In this document: positions 12,768 through 22,732 of the stretch, in pieces
Layout of the letters: every line of letters starts with the position of its first letter
Position numbering within the stretch: the stretch's first letter is position 1
NCBI GenBank assembly: GCA_946122785.1
Contig: CAMGYJ010000011.1
Span: 124,001-188,000 of the forward strand
From: Linum tenue
Taxonomy: Eukaryota > Streptophyta > Magnoliopsida > Malpighiales > Linaceae
DNA: 64,000 bases
Direction of reading: 5' to 3'
Program-made: the position numbers and the translations under genes
The notes under the pieces: generated by a model
Told to the model about the DNA's origin: nothing
Databases searched by the model: none
What the model saw: only the letters and a program-made list of their open reading frames with translations

Positions 12768-13626
12768 CATTGCAAGTCTTTTGAGGAAAGAACTACACCT
12801 TAAACGACTATACACTTAATCCCACGCCTCATGTACGTATAACTAAACAAGAAAACAACAAATTAACGAAGTCACCTTAGATACCACAATACAGTACAAG
12901 TTAGATAGCTCTAGCTCATACTTTGGAAAGAGCTTCACTAACCATTTTCATCACAACTGAAAAGATAGCATTAGGTCGATCCAAAGAAAGCAGGCGAGTC
13001 AGAGGTATATAACAATGCATTGGCAGTACCACAACAGCTATGTTCCCTGTGTTTAAGGTCTAAGAAAGAGGTAATGACGTCGTGCAACATGTAGCACCAA
13101 AATGCCATATATTTCTCAGATAAGCAAACAAATATACCAACAGGTGCAATGACTCCACGTTAAATGCTTGCAGAGCATTTGTTGGTTCGTTTTTTCATCT
13201 GCTCTCTTTTGGAAATTGCATCAAGAAGTTAGATTATGAGTTTCGGGCCTTTCCTTGACGCTTGCCAGCTTTCTTGCTAACAGTTCTCTGGCACCATATC
13301 TGGCGGAGGATGCGCATGTTTCTTTTGTTGTTTAGCTCTTTATTTTAGCTGTTGAGGATGTTTGCTCCATTTGCTGTGGATCGTGTGCATGCTGCTTTGA
13401 TAAGAACTTTCTAGCTCAACAGAGTATGTCTTATCAGACTTATAGGCCAATAAGCTCCCGTTCAATCTGACGCTAACTGTCACCAGAACTCTTACAGGAA
13501 ACAGCTAATCTGCTTCTGTATCTACTGTCTGAGTGCATCTCCTTACATTTCTGAAATTTTCCACTATCTTTGGCCCAGTGCACCGTTTGGAGCCTTACTA
13601 TAGCTATTGATTGATGTGATATACAG

Positions 13627-16600
13627 TTTAGAGAGAGTCATCCAACGCTACCAGGCTCACAAAGATGCAGACGCTGCAGTTAATGAGCATACAAGCGGGA
13701 CCGAGGTTTCTTTCCAGTCCCCTTTATCTTGTCAGATAGTCAGTATTGAACTCCTAGTTGTAGATGATAATGCTCAACTCCTAGTTCTAGATGATAATCG
13801 CTGTCATCAAGTTGAATTTTGGATTAGTCATACTCGGTTGTATTCGGCCGGCCCGTATATAGCACTACAGAGTACAGACCTTGGTTTGCTCACTTGAACT
13901 TTATCTCCAGCTAGAAAGTTGCAGCATGTTGTCCTAGAAAATTATAAACGGGAATTTTTTGTGCATTTAGCTCCCTGAGAGTGAGCTACTGTATCGTTAT
14001 TGACATGAGAATATAGGTATTTAGCTTGCATGTAATCTTAGTACCCACAGAATAAATCCATCTGGTACCCTAATACCTCAAATTCCCGACTCACTAAACT
14101 GTCAGAAGAGAGGAAATAAACTGCCTGGAAAATCTATAGGAAAGATGGATAAGTTTAGGGAGGAGCTTTGTCTCTAGTCAATTGCATTGCAGGGTCTTTT
14201 GGCATAGTCTTAAAAGCATGCTACAGAAGCTCACCCCTAGGAACATCAGGAATCTGCTTTTAATCTATCAGACAGGAAAGAAAAAAGAACCATCAAAAGG
14301 AAATAGAGACAGAATTGATAGAACAAACAACACTGGCCACATAACTGGCAAACAAGACGGTGCTAAAAAATAGCTTCTTCAGGACATACTTTATTCATCT
14401 CCTCGCTGCCCAGCTTTTCATGTTTCCTATTTGATTCATGTGAAAAAGTAGATGATATTTTTTTCAAAGTGTTATGACTGAAATTGTAGCTTCTTCTTCA
14501 AGTGCATATCAAATTGGTGGAATACTGGATTACATTTATCAGATTATATGAATTGTAGTTTCTTCTTCAAGTGCATATCTAATTGGTGAAATACTGGATT
14601 ACATGTATCCCATTATATCAGAAAGAGAGACACTGATGACGAATAGAGAGGGAAGGGAGTTTCTATGGTTTGTAGGTTAAAGTTGCTCGGTTACCTTTTG
14701 CTTTACCCAACGATAGATTAGATTCCAAGTCACCTACAAAACCCTTATGAAGCAATGGTCCTCGAGAAAAGAACCATATGCCTGCTTTGGTGCTTACCCA
14801 GTGTGGGAGCTACATGTATGTGACCCATGTTAGATTGCATCCCTAATATTTGACGTTAGTTAGGTTAGAAAATGTGAATCATACAATAAATATACATTGG
14901 AAATCGACAGGATAGTAGACTGTCAGCTCTTCCTCATCCAAGACCCAGCTCAATTATTTTGTATTTCTAGCCCTCCACCCTAAATCCTGCCTTTGCGCCA
15001 CTCTGCTTTCCTGCTTGGCTCTCTGGATTCCTTTTCTGCACAAAAGGTGAATCCTTTGGAGGGGGTGGTCCTTTTTCTTTCTTGGCATAGACACCCGAGG
15101 GATGCCATTCTGATAAAATTCATGCTGCAGTTATCTTTCTTTCTTTCTATCCGAGATTGAACTATAGTGGACTGGATTTTTCTCTCTCAATATCGTTGGA
15201 GGAATTTAGCTTTCTTATTTACTTTCTATAAGCTGAGTAATGACTCCAAAATTTTAACTCTTAGTAGAACAATAAAGTTGCTGAGAATCAGATATTCTCT
15301 ACCTGGCTGTACTATTTATAGGTCACTTCACTGACTGCTGCTTACTATGAAACTCGTTCCTGCTACTCTGAAAAATCATGAAGATCAGGTTTATCAGGAT
15401 ACCAAAAACAAGCCGAAAGCCTCGACTGATTCTTGTGAGGAAAAAACCGTAGATAGGCCTAATTTCCTTAACTGTTCTGGGTCTATCATGACATGGTAGG
15501 AATATCTACGATGCATATAACTCTTCTTCCTAAGTTTCTCAAACTATTCACTTTGTCCAATCCTGCAGAAGCAGCTGCCTGCATGGACGACTCCGGATGC
15601 TGGTCCGGACTTGCTGCTGAGTGTTCAGAGGTAACAGACATACCAGACCTAGCTACAGGCCTTCTCCTTGTACTTAACTACAGACTTACAGTCCTCACCT
15701 GCAAATTTCTGCAGGCATGTGGAAGCGAAGACTGTGGAGCAGCTGGATTCGGCACAAGTCATGCAACTAGAGAGGAACCTGCAGTCCTTGCTCGGAGAGG
15801 CCCAAGTTCGAAAGGTCAGTCTTCAAGCACAACTGTGCCTTCTACAGAGCTTGTGTTAGAATAGGTTCAGAGAGATGATACTTATATTACTCGGTCTAGC
15901 TAGGAGCTTTATAGCTATGTTGATGTTGTAGTCAAGTAAGTTCTAGTTCTTAACTGACCAAAACAAAGACACCCTACTTTAGAGGGGAGTTGCAACATTT
16001 CCTAGTATGTTCTTCATCTAGTGGTTCATCCTAATTCATAACAATGAAATAGAGGCATCCGTCTCTTCACTGTACCCACTCTGTGACTTCCAGTTATCAT
16101 ATTCGTTTATTCTACCTGTAGATATGTTCAAATATGATTTGAAGCAGAAATTTGACATTATCTTGATGGCTTTCTGCAGACAGAGCTGATGATTGAAGCT
16201 GTTACGAGCTTTCAGCAGCAGGTACACATATCCTGTCACGCTTAGTTTTCATAATTTTTTTAACTCATTGGTGTTCTCCCTAGTCTCTCTGTGGTGACTA
16301 AACCCAGGAAACAACAACCATTACAGTATAAACATAGCTTTTGATTTCTTGCATTAGGAAGAAATTGCTATGAACAGTGACAGGTGAGTTGATGAATGTG
16401 AATCTTGTATGACTGACTAGCATAGAGCTGTGAGTACCTATGCGTATGAGAGAAACAAGGCTGGATTTGAGATTTGTAGAGAATGAAACACCCCTGCTTA
16501 GTAGCTGTGGATTCTGAGCCTACCCCATATACCAGTTTTTGGTGTAAGAATGTTTGAATCTAAATACTTGCCATATCTAGTCATTGTCTAGGTTCAGATA

Positions 16601-17657
16601 TTTTTTTCTCAATCAGCAGCTACTGGAACCTATCTGCTTGGAAAGAAAGAAAACAGAAAAGAAAGGGAGAGAGGGTTATGAAAGAGAGGTTCCTTTGATT
16701 AAGGGAAAGAGCAATTGGGTCATAATTCTTTTGCTTTCTTCACTAGTCCTAAGGAATGATGGTCATAAGGATAATGAATGGAAGTAACAACCAATATGGA
16801 AAATGGAGTTGCTGTTAAGGCCAAGTAATTATGAATTCTGCGAGTACTGTTTTATTGGATTTGTTTTTTGTTCATACATGAAGACACAGGGAATAAAACA
16901 GGGAAGTTTCAGACTTCTACTTACTGTTGTACTGTGATTTAGGGACTACAAAAGGCATCAGCTTTTGCGAGTGCATGGCTCTTTCTAGAAAATACCTTTG
17001 GCCTGAAACAAACAAAACAAGTGAAACTAAACATACGAGAATCTATGTCAGTTAATTTTTAGGTGTAAACACTATGGTTATACCTCAAAAGTGCCATGCC
17101 TTCCCATTTTTGTCCCAACTCCAATAAGATTCTCCTCTCTCTCTCTTGCAGGAGATGCCTCTCCCTCCAGAAAGCCTGCTGATGGAAAACGAGGTACAAA
17201 GAACAAAAGAGTGAAAACCCACCATTCAATTTTGGAAACTTGCAGTTGCATGCAATCACAATTGCTTGCCTTATTGTTGATATGATTCCCACAGCTCTCG
17301 GCCATAACCAACCAGCAGAGCCAGAACCAGAACCAGAACCAGCAGCACGAGCAGGAATTGGACGCCATTCCAAATCCAAACCAGCAGCAACAACTTTTCC
17401 TGATGGGGATGCATCTAAACAACAGCAACAATGGTGGAGGTGGAGATTCCAAGATCGTCCCAATCCAGCAATTGCAGCATCATCAACAAAACCAGCCTTT
17501 TCTCATGGGTATGCATCTGAACCACGACAACCCCTCTACCACAAATCATAACAACACTAACAGCAGTATCAGCAATGGTGGTGCTGGATCAGGTCCTTCT
17601 GTTGCCTCTCTGCTCCAGAGGGATGCCTTCCAGAAGGGCATCCTTCATTTCTTCTGA
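13627..17657 (+). CDS. MIKC-type MADS-box gene, FLC-like, copy A (exons 2-7 only)
   Basis: Exons with consensus GT-AG borders: 13,627-13,705 (79 nt), 15,569-15,630 (62), 15,715-15,814 (100), 16,180-16,221 (42), 17,152-17,193 (42) and 17,295-17,657 (363 including TGA). These are the classic lengths of MIKC exons 2 to 6, and all phases join in one open frame. Encoded parts: I domain ([17 protein letters not shown]), K domain ([46 protein letters not shown]), and a long Gln/Asn-rich C-terminus ending [15 protein letters not shown]. The K-domain wording aligns with FLC-clade proteins. A role as a dimerising flowering or dormancy regulator is inferred from the family. The MADS-domain exon is missing between position 1 and 13,626, so the gene is either 5'-truncated or has exon 1 outside the window. 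Exon 2 differs from copy B at only 2 of 79 bases, while exon 4 is clearly more diverged. Confidence 0.85.
14479..14622. repeat. tandem duplication of about 72 bp in intron 2 of copy A
   Basis: Two adjacent near-identical units begin AATTGTAGCTTCTTCTTCAA and AATTGTAGTTTCTTCTTCAA. Copy B has only one unit at the matching place (about 53,330). Confidence 0.7.
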
Positions 17658-18060
17658 CCAGACCAGAAAGAAACTGCATGCAGAGAAAGAAGCATGCATC
17701 CACCCATCAGGAAAAAAATGATGCTATTTGTACTACTTTCCTAATAGTTTCCGAGTTTTGTGACACTAGCCCCAGAAGCCCTGCACTGGGGAGTGTTCTA
17801 CTAGTAAATAAGATGATTTTCTGGGTAAAGATGAGGAAAAATAGCAGCGGTAGCTGCTTGCTGCAATCCATGGTCATATCTAGATGTTATTAGTATTACA
17901 TGTGTTGGAAAAAGGTCTGCCACGTGTGCCTGACATTGCCACGTCGCATGTCTGAGAAAGTACCACCTTGGAATCGTGGGCTTTCAATTATAGTTATGTA
18001 CTATTCTAATCTTAATTAATAGCATATAATTATGTGTGCCAGCAGGTGATGTATGTGTAA

Positions 18061-18575
18061 TGTGTTTTGCCAACAAAGTTTATAGGGGGAAAAAATGGGT
18101 TTCAGGCGACAAGGTGATAAAAGGTATTTGACAAATACAAATATGAGTTTTTTTTGTGTGTGTGTGGTTTGGAATTAATTTGTTGGGGAACACTTATGAC
18201 AATGAAGCTTCAAGGTCTCCAGTAGGAATTTGAGATGTGGAAGGCAACCTTGAATTGATTCTGTCAATGGAGATTGGGGAGCTACTGAGAAAATTCAAAA
18301 CGTTGTGTTTTGGACCAAAAGGGAATCAACTCACATTCTGTCTAAAATGTTAGATGTTATATTATCTTTTCTCTCGGGTCATGTTCAATGAAGCAACAAA
18401 AGAATATCAAAAGCCTAACCACCATCTAGATGTGATCAAAGGCTCAAGTGGGTTTACAAAATGGATAAAAAAACCCATCAAGATACATGACAAGCAAAGG
18501 AAAACTAATAGGCCAAACATGACTAAGCCCAACTTTACGTTAAGACCCAAACAAACCCTAACAAACCCACCCCAC
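18061..18575. other. intergenic 3' of MADS copy A
   Basis: This stretch lies beyond the end of the duplication with copy B. I see no gene. It includes a short GT-rich run near 18,150-18,165. Confidence 0.4.
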
Positions 18576-18583
18576 CCTACAAC

Positions 18584-19045
18584 TAGGAATGGCAATGGGC
18601 AGGTTCGGGGTGAGTTTCTTGGTACCCAGACCCGCTCCGTGACAGGGCGGATAGATCACGGATCGCGGGTCGGGACAGGTCGACCCAATGGGCATGCAAT
18701 TTATTTGAAAAACATTAGAAATATTCGTTATTTTTATTACAAAACTAAGAAAATAAATAATATTATGACAATTGTAGTTAAATTATTGGAGAAATTGAGG
18801 TTTTCACTAATTTAAAACTTTATTATAGCTAAAATATGATGCGATAAAAGTAAAATTCAAAGTAATTTGACTAAGATTTCATGTAATTTAGACAAGAACG
18901 GGTCGAGAATGAGGCGGGTCAAGGCAGGTCGGGTCGATGAGACTACCCATGCCCGCCCCGCCCCGCCTACGGGGCGGTTCGGACCCGCCCCATAAAAGGT
19001 CAAACAGGTCGGATAAAACGGGTCAGGTCGAAATTACCATCCCTA
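18584..19045. mobile_element. hAT-type non-autonomous element
   Basis: The ends TAGGAATGGCAATGGG (left) and its inverse ATTACCATCCCTA (right) are the common plant hAT terminal words. CCTACAAC occurs immediately outside both ends (18,576-18,583 and 19,046-19,053), a perfect 8-bp target duplication. Length is 462 bp. The subterminal regions are rich in GGGTCGGG/CCCGCCCC words and the interior is AT-rich with no transposase. Confidence 0.88.
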
Positions 19046-19370
19046 CCTACAACCATCTCTTCTACTCCACTGTCGCAACCGCACCAAACACATAGATGGG
19101 GAATAACTGAAAGAAACCGCCAACTGAAGATGGACGAGCCCCCACTTTCCAATGGGACAGGATGATCCCCTTATGATGAACGAGATGAAACCTGCAACAA
19201 CAAAGAGACTAGAGACAGCCAAGGAAAGAATTGTACCCTGTCTTCAAGCTCATCAAACATGTATCTGAAAGACAGGCCAATAGGCACCCATTATGGGGGT
19301 AATGTTTCAAATGGTTTTGCCAATAATCAAGTCACCATGATCTCTTCGCCAACTTAATCAATTAATTAAC

Positions 19371-19678
19371 GAGGAATTTTACAATGCTATATAGCATTGG
19401 TGCTATAGGTTTTTACTTTTATGGTACAACTTGAAATTGTACCTTTAATGTTATGGTACAACTTCAGATTGTACCTATACTTTTTGTACAAATTCTTTTA
19501 TGGTACAACTTAAACTTGTACCTTATGTGATGGTACAACTTCAAGTTGTAAAATTGTACCATAACAGAAAGATACAAATTCCTTTATGGTACAACCTAAA
19601 CTTATACATTTAATGTTATGGTACAACTTCAAGTTGTACATTAAAGCACCAATACTATATAGCATAGTAGAAGTGCTC
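19371..19678. mobile_element. MULE-type MITE with palindromic internal repeats
   Basis: Both ends carry ATGCTATATAGCATTGGTGCT in inverted orientation with one or two changes. TTAATTAAC flanks both sides (19,362-19,370 and 19,679-19,687), a 9-bp duplication. The interior consists of repeated 22 to 24-bp imperfect palindromes of the form GGTACAACTT-N-AAGTTGTACC, about six of them. There is no coding capacity. Confidence 0.75.
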
Positions 19679-19811
19679 TTAATTAACTCCCTTGACAAAC
19701 ATCTTGTCTATGAACAAAAATGATGTGATCTCATTCTCACGAGGCTAGCCGCGGTTAACACTTTGTACAATGTCTACACAAGTTTGAAGAAGACACAAAC
19801 GATAGTACGCC

Positions 19812-20849
19812 TGTTCTCCGGCGAGAAAACTTGCGTTGAAACGAATTGAATGCACCTTGACTTCTTTGGACAACGATCACTAAGACACGGTTCACACCTC
19901 TTCAAACACAGTTCGAACGAGGGTGTTCGATGTTTACACGACTCTCGAGACAGATCTACATTAATTTACTCCTACTCCTATGGAGGTTCAGTGAGAGCTC
20001 CAGATCTACGACTACGACTAAAACTGAAGACGAAAGGATAAAGGGATAAAATTTGACATTGTGTTGTCTGGTGTGAATTTGGCGACCTCCTTCTCTGACA
20101 ACTCTTCCTCCTATTTATAGGCTTGAGGTGATAACCGTCGTAGAAAATTGTCTGGAGAGTAACTTGCAAAAGAACCGCTTCCCTTTCTTTCCCGGACGTG
20201 GCTGACGTGTCCTTGAACGTGGAGTAATTGACAGTTTCTCAATCAAACCGTCGGCTCTCCCTTTTGGAACTGACGTCTTGTTACTTGCCCTTTCCTTTAC
20301 CATGGCTATTCCAGATCTCGCGACGAGGCGGTTTGTCAAACATGATGACAATGCTACGAGGTGGTATACCAAACTTGGCGCGAGAAGGCTTGTCGCGACG
20401 AGCCGGTCTACCAAACTCTACGCGAGGAGGCTTGTCGCGACGAGCCGGTCTACCAAACTCTACGCGAGGAGGCTTGGCGCTTAGACTTAGTAGAGGCTTG
20501 GCGGACTTGCGACGAGGTGGCCTGACGCGAGGAGGCTTGGCGCTTGAACTTAGTTTATTTTGTGACCTTCTCCCCACATATCTTGTAGACTCGCGATGTG
20601 GTTTAGACAAGGCGGTTTGTCACGACAAGGCGGTCTACCAACTTGACGCGAGGAGGCTTGTCGCGATGAGGCACCAGACTTAGTTTATTCTCACGCGTCA
20701 TGTCAGGCCTAATCATTTGGGTTTAAAAATCTAGTATCGTAGGCCCAGTTTAAATAACATTAATTGTTATTGTTGATCTGGCCTTATAAAGACAGTTAAT
20801 GTCTTGTAAATAATCAATGTGGTACAAGATTATTTTTGTAGTGTAAACA
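19812..20849 (-). repeat. 3' LTR of the gag-only element
   Basis: The 1,038-bp LTR begins TGTTCTCCGGCGAG and ends GTAGTGTAAACA on the plus strand. It contains a 42-bp minisatellite (20,379, 20,421, 20,463 and a partial) built on GGCTTGTCGCGACGAGCCGG, and further GAGGAGGCTTG-type units. On the minus strand a TATAAATAGGAGG word (near 20,110-20,122) is a plausible promoter TATA box. Confidence 0.9.
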
Positions 20850-20960
20850 AATGCCCCCCCAACTACTTAGTGCATAAGAATTATGGACTAAGTAGTTGAA
20901 CACCACCATGCTAGCGAAAGTAACAAGCTGGCTAGTGTCTACTCAACACACCTATTTCGT

Positions 20961-21230
20961 CCTTAGCCAAAATTTGGCTTTCACGTCAAGCCAACACGGT
21001 AGGATGGAACTCGACGTCAAAACTTGTCTCATGCCTTAGCCAAATTTTTGGTTTTTAATTATCAAGCCGACATGGTCGGATGGAACTTGACGTCAAAACT
21101 TGTTCCATGACTTAACCAAATTTTGGCTTTCAATGATCATGCCAACATGGCCGGATGAAACTCGACGTCAACGACTTGTCCCATGCCTTAGCCAAATTTT
21201 GGCTTTTAATGGTCAAGCCACCTAATGCAT
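20961..21230. repeat. tandem repeat, 73-76-bp unit, in the retrotransposon internal region
   Basis: Units start near 20,961, 21,034, 21,110 and 21,186. Each opens with CCTTAGCCAAATTTTGGC and contains GGATGGAACTCGACGTCAA. Three full units and one partial are present, with moderate divergence. It lies between the gag end and the polypurine tract, where such elements often carry a structured untranslated region. Confidence 0.8.
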
Positions 21231-21868
21231 TCAACGAGACACCAACTTCACTTTATCACCTACACCCTCATTGACATCTCGTACTTTGCCACATGGTTGA
21301 GAGAATAAGTTATAATTGTTCGCACCTATTTTGGCATAGATTGGCTCATCCCACCTCGTCACAAGGCTAGACAGCTCCCTCGCGACAAGTCAAGCCGTCT
21401 ACTTTTCTGTCTTAGAAAAATAATGTTCATTTTTATTTTGGTAGAGACATTATGGTCACCACTCCTCTACTACCACTTTCAAGCCATCATGCCCCCCTAG
21501 GTCGTGGCTACTCGACAAGATAACATGGCATGGCATGGCCTGATGTATGGCTCGTCATGTCAAGCCATCACAATGACTTGGTGGCAAGATCTTCATGTCG
21601 AAGTCTATCAACTCCGACTCAAGATTTTCACTTTGATATTTTCCTTCTATCTTTTCTTTTAGCCATGGTTGGCTACAATATTTTTATTTATAACTAATAT
21701 ATAATAAGTACATTAAATAAATTTATTTATTTTATATGGCAAGAAGTGACAAATGTCACTGCTCTCCATAGCCTTTGGCAACAATCAATGTACCAAAGGT
21801 GTACACCCATTGCCAAATCCATGGATCAAACCAGACATGCCATCCATAGACCACATGACTCTTTTCCA

Positions 21869-22732
21869 CTAGGGAGATGAATCTTCATACATTAACTTTG
21901 AATTTTCTAGCTTACTAATGGGTGGTACATAGTGAGCCTGTCTAGTTTTGGTGGCCTTGCATGGGGCCTCATGCTTCTTTGCTTGGGCCACCTTACTTGA
22001 CATGTCAAGGCTATCATGATTATTCTTTTGCCTTGATTTCCTCCCACTTGATAAATGCTTAATCTCCTCACGATGTTGGGGACCAGGTCTAGGCTTGACA
22101 AGTTGACAACCACTCGTGTAGCTTCCTTGTCCAGACTTAGCCAAATTTGCGTGACTGTGACAACTCTTTCTGCCTTTTCCACGTCTTTCCTTGTTGGACT
22201 TGCCCCCATGTCCACTGTTTGTGATTGGTGGCATGCTTTCTTGTCCAGACTTAGCCATATTATCATATTTATCACTAACATGTGAGGCTTTGGGTTGATG
22301 TGGCTTCTTGGAAACCACCTGCCCCCCAGATGGACATCTCGACTTCTCTTCGTGAACCTTAAAACTCTTCTTGCAATGAGCACACAACTTCTCAACTTCA
22401 TCAGTCATCATTGCGGCCAGGATGGCCTGCTTGGTACATGACGAGCTTCCTTGGTCGAAAACCACGTTGGGTCTCCTTCGAGGCGGTGTTGTATCCAACA
22501 CCAGCTTGAAGCGTGGTAACTCGACTTTGGAGAAGTCTGGGTTGACCATGTTGATGCCAAGCACCTTGGGGAACGGATCAGTGTCCACCAACATGGCATC
22601 CTTCTTTGCTTCAGGGAACTTGATACGTCCCTTTTCAATGGCATCCTGCAAGACATTACGGAACACCACACAAGAATCAGTGGCATGTGACATGCTATTA
22701 TGCCACTTACAATACTTCTTCCCTTTTAATTT
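21869..22732 (-). CDS. gag C-terminal continuation (zinc-knuckle-like and basic tail) after the TAG
   Basis: Immediately after the TAG at 22,733-22,735 the same frame reads KLKGKKYCKWHNSMSHATDS and stays open to 21,869 (the first internal ATG gives a 274-residue product). The Cys/His spacing in YCKWHNSMSHATDSC resembles a nucleic-acid-binding knuckle of gag polyproteins. A second cluster, CAHCKKSFKVHEEKSRC, follows, and then a Lys/Ser/Gly-rich basic tail with tandem LAKSGQ units. Function is inferred as RNA binding. It may be reached only by stop readthrough, or the stop may be a simple mutation. Confidence 0.75.
   Translation of the reverse strand, partial: KLKGKKYCKWHNSMSHATDSCVVFRNVLQDAIEKGRIKFPEAKKDAMLVDTDPFPKVLGINMVNPDFSKVELPRFKLVLDTTPPRRRPNVVFDQGSSSCTKQAILAAMMTDEVEKLCAHCKKSFKVHEEKSRCPSGGQVVSKKPHQPKASHVSDKYDNMAKSGQESMPPITNSGHGGKSNKERRGKGRKSCHSHANLAKSGQGSYTSGCQLVKPRPGPQHREEIKHLSSGRKSRQKNNHDSLDMSSKVAQAKKHEAPCKATKTRQAHYVPPISKLENSKLMYEDSSP

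Larger units (their letters stand above)
6495..18060 (+). repeat. direct duplication, copy A of the MADS region
   Basis: This stretch is collinear with 45,015-56,845. Matching anchors include GATCACTCTTTGGTTAGAAA at about 7,119 and 45,643, the RY-rich site at 7,331 and 45,891, the exon 2 to 7 block, and the 3' flank with TATTACATGTGTTG at about 17,893 and 56,670. The left limit is uncertain because similarity fades near 6,490. Introns have diverged more than exon 2. Copy-specific insertions (hAT at 11,369, solo-LTR-like at 12,350) are absent from copy B. Confidence 0.8.

Noticed and set aside
15493..15864. A 123-codon plus-strand frame over exons 3 and 4 of copy A
   Set aside because: It reads through two introns in the wrong frame for the MADS protein. 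The spliced reading matches family exon lengths exactly.
16358..16383. Possible extra K-domain exon (GAAGAAATTGCTATGAACAGTGACAG) between exons 5 and 6 of copy A; also at 55,099-55,132 in copy B
   Set aside because: It has AG and GT borders, but the candidate lengths are 26 nt in copy A and 34 nt in copy B. These have different phases and would break the frame into exon 6. Skipping it gives the standard 42-42 exon pair.
17059..17463. Long minus-strand open frames opposite the last exons of copy A
   Set aside because: They are antisense shadows of the Gln-rich coding exon (CAG repeats stay open in several frames) and have no independent signals.
20115..20683. Overlapping frames with repeated RRGGLSRRAGLPNSTRGG-type sequence in both LTRs
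   Set aside because: They are by-products of the 42-bp GC-rich minisatellite and lie inside LTRs, so they are not genes.
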